This document shows positions 30,846 to 33,359 of a stretch of DNA of 33,359 nt, piece by piece. The DNA comes from Flavobacteriales bacterium (lineage in GTDB: Bacteria > Bacteroidota > Bacteroidia > NS11-12g > UBA955): NCBI GenBank assembly GCA_947463125.1, contig CANHQZ010000022.1:1-33359 (forward strand), read 5' to 3'. Positions within the stretch are counted from its first letter, which is position 1, and each line of letters opens with the position of its first letter. The notes below the pieces were generated by a model that saw only the letters and a program-made list of their open reading frames with translations, ran no database searches and had not been told where the DNA came from. A program made the position numbers and the translations under genes.

Positions 30846-30853
30846 TATTTTTG
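30846..30853 (+). promoter_or_regulatory. -7 promoter element of the zinc-ribbon protein gene
   Basis: TATTTTTG matches TAnnTTTG and ends 7 nt before ATG 30861. A TTG at 30820-30822 is 23 nt upstream and could be the -33 box. Confidence 0.62.
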
Positions 30854-30860
30854 TCTATGA

Positions 30861-31223
30861 ATGATCCACAAAAACTGTTTGGAATGCGGCGACAAAATTC
30901 TGGGCCGTTCCGATAAAAAATTCTGCGGCGATGCATGCCGAAATGCCCACAACAACAAGCTGAACGCGGATGCCAACAGCCTGGTGCGGAACATCAACAA
31001 CGCACTGCGCAAAAACCGCCGAATACTGGAGGTGCTTTTAACTGGCAACAGCGAGGGCAAAACCCGGGTCCCTCTGAAAAAGCTGTCGGCCAAAGGATTT
31101 AATTTTGATTATTTCACCGGCATTTACACCACAAAAACCGGATCCCAATACCGTTTCTGTTATGAATACGGCTATCTGAAACTTGAAGATGAAATGTACA
31201 TGGTGGTGAAGCGCGATGCCTGA
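30861..31223 (+). CDS. Small N-terminal zinc-ribbon protein, unknown function
   Basis: 120 residues. An N-terminal zinc ribbon has Cys6, Cys9, Cys22 and Cys26 (CLECG, then FCGDAC), like the DUF2116-type zinc-binding domain. A basic, helical segment (27-60, NKLNADANSLVRNINNALRK) and a C-terminal part ending YGYLKLEDEMYMVVKR follow. No known family name. I infer nucleic-acid or protein binding. It is transcribed away from ssb and stands between ssb and the polysaccharide locus. Confidence 0.8.
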   Translation: MIHKNCLECGDKILGRSDKKFCGDACRNAHNNKLNADANSLVRNINNALRKNRRILEVLLTGNSEGKTRVPLKKLSAKGFNFDYFTGIYTTKTGSQYRFCYEYGYLKLEDEMYMVVKRDA

Positions 31224-31230
31224 ATTAACC

Positions 31231-32223
31231 TCAGCTAAAGCGGGTTCGGTTGCGCAGCATGGTTATTGTATGGATTGGGTTTCGGGTCATTAGCCAAAAA
31301 GCGGCCGCCACCAACCCAAAGCGTAGGCGACACAGCCGACACCGCTGAAACAACAAAGCCGCTTTCATCCCAGTGGATGCGCGATGGTCTTTGTTGAGAA
31401 GGTGTTTTTCTGCCAACCCCAGCCAGTCTTTCAAAAACGTATAATTTGTAGTTGTAAGGCGTGTGTTACTTCTCAGAAAATCCAGCACAGCTGCAGTTTT
31501 GTCTTCTGGTGTAAATGGAAAATTTCTATTCAGAAGGCGCGCCCATTTTTGCTGTGTGTTGTACCGAAATTCTTTTTCTTTTTGCCCATGGGTTCCTAGC
31601 ATAAAGTAACTAACAACGGGCGTTTGAATTACAGCCAAAACCTTCCCATGATCTCTACAACGCAAAAAGAGTTCATAATCTTCTGTGTATTCATAATCCG
31701 AATCAAAGAGCAGGTTTTCGGCAACAAAAAAATTGCGCGCCATGATACTGCTCTGAATAAAAGGGTTTCGGAAAGCCATGGAAGCTTGCAGATAATCGGG
31801 GTTGCCCGATATTTTAACCATCCTTCCACCCGGAACCCAATCACCCAAATCCAAACGCCTAAGCTCTGCCCAGCCGCCAAGAACATCTGTTTCAGGATGT
31901 TGTTGAAAATAATGGTACTGTGCCTGCAGCTTGCCGGGAAGCATGATATCATCAGCATCCAGCCAGGCAACAAAAGGCGCTGTTGTTTTGTGCAGCAAGT
32001 AGTTTCGTGCAAATACAATTCCCTTGTTTACATCTCCGTGAAAAACCCGAAGCCGCTCATCGGCAATACCATCGAGCAAGTCGCGTGTTTTATCGGAGGA
32101 GCCATCATTATAAACACAAACTTCAAAACCATCAAAATCCTGGTTCAGGGCACTCCAAACCGCGGCCAAAATGGTTTTTTCGGCATTGTAAGCGGGAATA
32201 AGTACACTGATTTTTGGGTTCAT
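31231..32223 (-). CDS. Glycosyltransferase family 2
   Basis: 330 residues from ATG 32223, one nucleotide after the upstream glycosyltransferase stop; a longer start at 32322 lies inside that gene and is not preferred. The GT-A fold begins KISVLIPAYNAEKTI, with Asp40 in YNDGSSD and the metal-binding DADD at 89-92. TEDYELFLRCRDHG is the typical acceptor/base region. It transfers a sugar from a nucleotide-sugar, likely in surface polysaccharide synthesis together with the neighbouring GT and GDP-fucose synthase. Donor and acceptor are unknown. Confidence 0.9.
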   Translation of the reverse strand: MNPKISVLIPAYNAEKTILAAVWSALNQDFDGFEVCVYNDGSSDKTRDLLDGIADERLRVFHGDVNKGIVFARNYLLHKTTAPFVAWLDADDIMLPGKLQAQYHYFQQHPETDVLGGWAELRRLDLGDWVPGGRMVKISGNPDYLQASMAFRNPFIQSSIMARNFFVAENLLFDSDYEYTEDYELFLRCRDHGKVLAVIQTPVVSYFMLGTHGQKEKEFRYNTQQKWARLLNRNFPFTPEDKTAAVLDFLRSNTRLTTTNYTFLKDWLGLAEKHLLNKDHRASTGMKAALLFQRCRLCRLRFGLVAAAFWLMTRNPIHTITMLRNRTRFS

Positions 32224-32224
32224 G

Positions 32225-33208
32225 TTACTGTTGAATAAAGGAAACGATTTTCTCGAGGTATTGGTTTCTTGCAGCGGGCTCAAACAAGCTGTTATCAAAA
32301 CAGATTTGTGGCAACCCCGCATTAATCAACCCAACAATCTCTTCCGGGTTGTCAGAAACAACCCCCCCCGACAAACGAACCAACTCCTCAAGCCCCCCAC
32401 CGGCACTAGCGATTACCGGTGTTCCGAGTAAAACACTTTCATGGGCAACGCGGTTCCAGCCTTCATTTGTTTTGTTAAGAATAACCGTTGCAACAGATCC
32501 TGCCGCTTGTTTCAAATATTCTCCATGGTTTTGAAAAGTACTTACCGGCAAATCAGGAGAAAAAACAGGTTCCGAAGAGCTAAAGTAACACACGAAACCA
32601 TGCTCTTTAAGTAAATGAAATAAAATCAGATATTTTTTAAAATCTATCTTATCTGAATACATGCCCAAATGAATCAGTTTGGGGTTTTTTCTGGCAGAAT
32701 GCGCAATAACCTGAAGCGTTTTTGCATCAAAAAAGTTGGGAAACAGTATAGGCGCGATGCCAAATCGGTCTTTCAAAAAGTCTTGCCAGTATCTTGCCAC
32801 CACCACAACACAAGCTTTTTGCGGGTTTTTAGCCGTGTGTTTAAGGAATGCACCCAGCAAACGGTAATATAAACGGGGTTTTCCATCTTTGGGATCATAG
32901 TTGTGCAGCACAAGAACGATTTTTCCTTTACCAAAAACCTGTTTCAGACGAACAGGCCATGCCAGGCGGGCAACGGTAATAACAACCGCATTTCGGTCTG
33001 CCGCGAAAAACGCTTTCAACGCCAGTAAAAACCAACGAAACGGGCCTTTAAAATTCCTACGAAACCGAATTTCTTTGAATGTGTCAGAGGGCCTGCAGAT
33101 CGTTTCGCTCAGTGATGCGGCAAGAAACCTTTCATGCGCATATCCTCCTGTTTCACGGGCACCGTGCGATATATATTGAATTATGGGAGGAGTGCCCGCC
33201 GTTTTCAC
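32225..33208 (-). CDS. GT-B type glycosyltransferase
   Basis: 327 residues from GTG 33208, overlapping the upstream stop (GTGA). The C-terminal Rossmann domain has [20 protein letters not shown] with the E-x7-E signature of the GT4-like group, then AGGGLEELV. The N-terminal domain is divergent and ends with [20 protein letters not shown]. The specific sugar is unknown. The coupling with GT2 and GDP-L-fucose synthase suggests it builds a fucosylated polysaccharide. Confidence 0.85.
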   Translation of the reverse strand: MKTAGTPPIIQYISHGARETGGYAHERFLAASLSETICRPSDTFKEIRFRRNFKGPFRWFLLALKAFFAADRNAVVITVARLAWPVRLKQVFGKGKIVLVLHNYDPKDGKPRLYYRLLGAFLKHTAKNPQKACVVVVARYWQDFLKDRFGIAPILFPNFFDAKTLQVIAHSARKNPKLIHLGMYSDKIDFKKYLILFHLLKEHGFVCYFSSSEPVFSPDLPVSTFQNHGEYLKQAAGSVATVILNKTNEGWNRVAHESVLLGTPVIASAGGGLEELVRLSGGVVSDNPEEIVGLINAGLPQICFDNSLFEPAARNQYLEKIVSFIQQ

Positions 33209-33359
33209 ATGTTGTTTTTTGATAGAAAATCCGCGTAGGCCAGCGCGATTCCTTCGCGCAGTGAAACCGACGGCTTCCAGCCCAGCGAAAACAGCCGGCT
33301 GCTGTCCATCAGTTTGCGGGGTGTGCCATTGGGTTTGCCGGTGTCAAAAACAATGCTGC
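33205..33359 (-). CDS. GDP-L-fucose synthase, C-terminal fragment (partial)
   Basis: The last ~50 residues are visible, ending at TGA 33205-33207; the gene continues right of the window. The sequence [20 protein letters not shown], then [18 protein letters not shown] and ending [10 protein letters not shown], matches the C-terminal end of GDP-L-fucose synthase (WcaG/Fcl): D-x-x-KP-x-GTPRKL-x-D and LGW. This enzyme makes GDP-L-fucose from GDP-4-keto-6-deoxymannose. Only the fragment supports the name, so I leave the symbol blank. Confidence 0.8.
   Translation of the reverse strand, partial: SIVFDTGKPNGTPRKLMDSSRLFSLGWKPSVSLREGIALAYADFLSKNNM

Noticed and set aside
31624-32238. 204-codon plus-strand ORF
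   Set aside because: It is antisense to the GT2 gene with its intact DADD motif and has no recognisable domain.
33149-33164. TGTTTCACGGGCACCG resembling parS
   Set aside because: Only 12 of 16 positions match and the second half-site is lost.
1-33359. tRNA, rRNA, CRISPR array or insertion sequence
   Set aside because: No cloverleaf-like CCA-ended pattern, regular spaced repeats or transposase motif was seen on reading; this is not an exhaustive covariance search.

Overview
The window comes from a Bacteroidota chromosome, probably a Chitinophagales or Sphingobacteriales-like member. The evidence is: secreted proteins with type IX secretion (T9SS) C-terminal domains (1..1717 and 25445..27178); a MenA for menaquinone; a 311-residue NusB of the long Bacteroidota type; DUF1573 and Ig-like lipoproteins; almost no Shine-Dalgarno signals; and at least fourteen copies of the Bacteroidota -7 promoter element TAnnTTTG placed 4-14 nt before start codons. 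No rRNA, tRNA, CRISPR array, prophage or insertion sequence was seen. Most of the window is housekeeping, densely packed in operons.

Layout, left to right. 1-1979: the 3' end of a large T9SS-exported surface protein, its terminator and a REP-like inverted repeat. 1980-4520 (minus): menA, an atypical SDR and rsmE. 4613-8000 (plus): era, nusB, a DUF1573 lipoprotein, yajC and coaE, closed by a shared terminator. 8047-11847 and onward to 14696 (minus): a small lipoprotein, enoyl-CoA hydratase, a free B12-binding domain, DUF2461, comB, pth, an L,D-transpeptidase, a LolC/E-like permease, rbfA and aroQ. 14785-17472 (plus): an extended SDR/epimerase, an outer-membrane barrel protein and purQ. 17595-17693: a 32-codon ORF with a perfect Shine-Dalgarno. 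17690-21297 (minus): the overlapping operon pheS-lpxH-beta-propeller-prfA. 21298-21677: an AT-rich gene-free gap. 21678-29707 (minus): the operon M16 peptidase pair - T9SS protein - ybeY - mnmG - Ig-like lipoprotein. 29755-31223: a two-TM protein, ssb, and a divergent zinc-ribbon protein. 31231-33359 (minus): GT2, GT-B glycosyltransferase and the 3' end of a GDP-L-fucose synthase gene, a surface polysaccharide locus that continues beyond the window.

The most striking non-coding signal is a cluster of four sequences, each matching 14 of 16 positions of the ParB centromere site parS, between 21631 and 25867. One is in the AT-rich gap, one inside mnmG, one over the mnmG start codon and one in the T9SS gene. 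By my calculation about 0.01 such matches would be expected in this much random sequence. This suggests a chromosomal centromere, and so an origin-proximal position, around mnmG (gidA), a gene that flanks the origin in many bacteria. Gene orientation argues against the AT-rich gap itself being the origin.

A second theme is initiation. The -7 element sits so close to many start codons that the mRNAs should be leaderless or nearly so, including two that would start at GTG. This geometry also shows that several longest-ORF starts are wrong. Against that background, the 32-codon ORF with an AAGGAGG ribosome site stands out.
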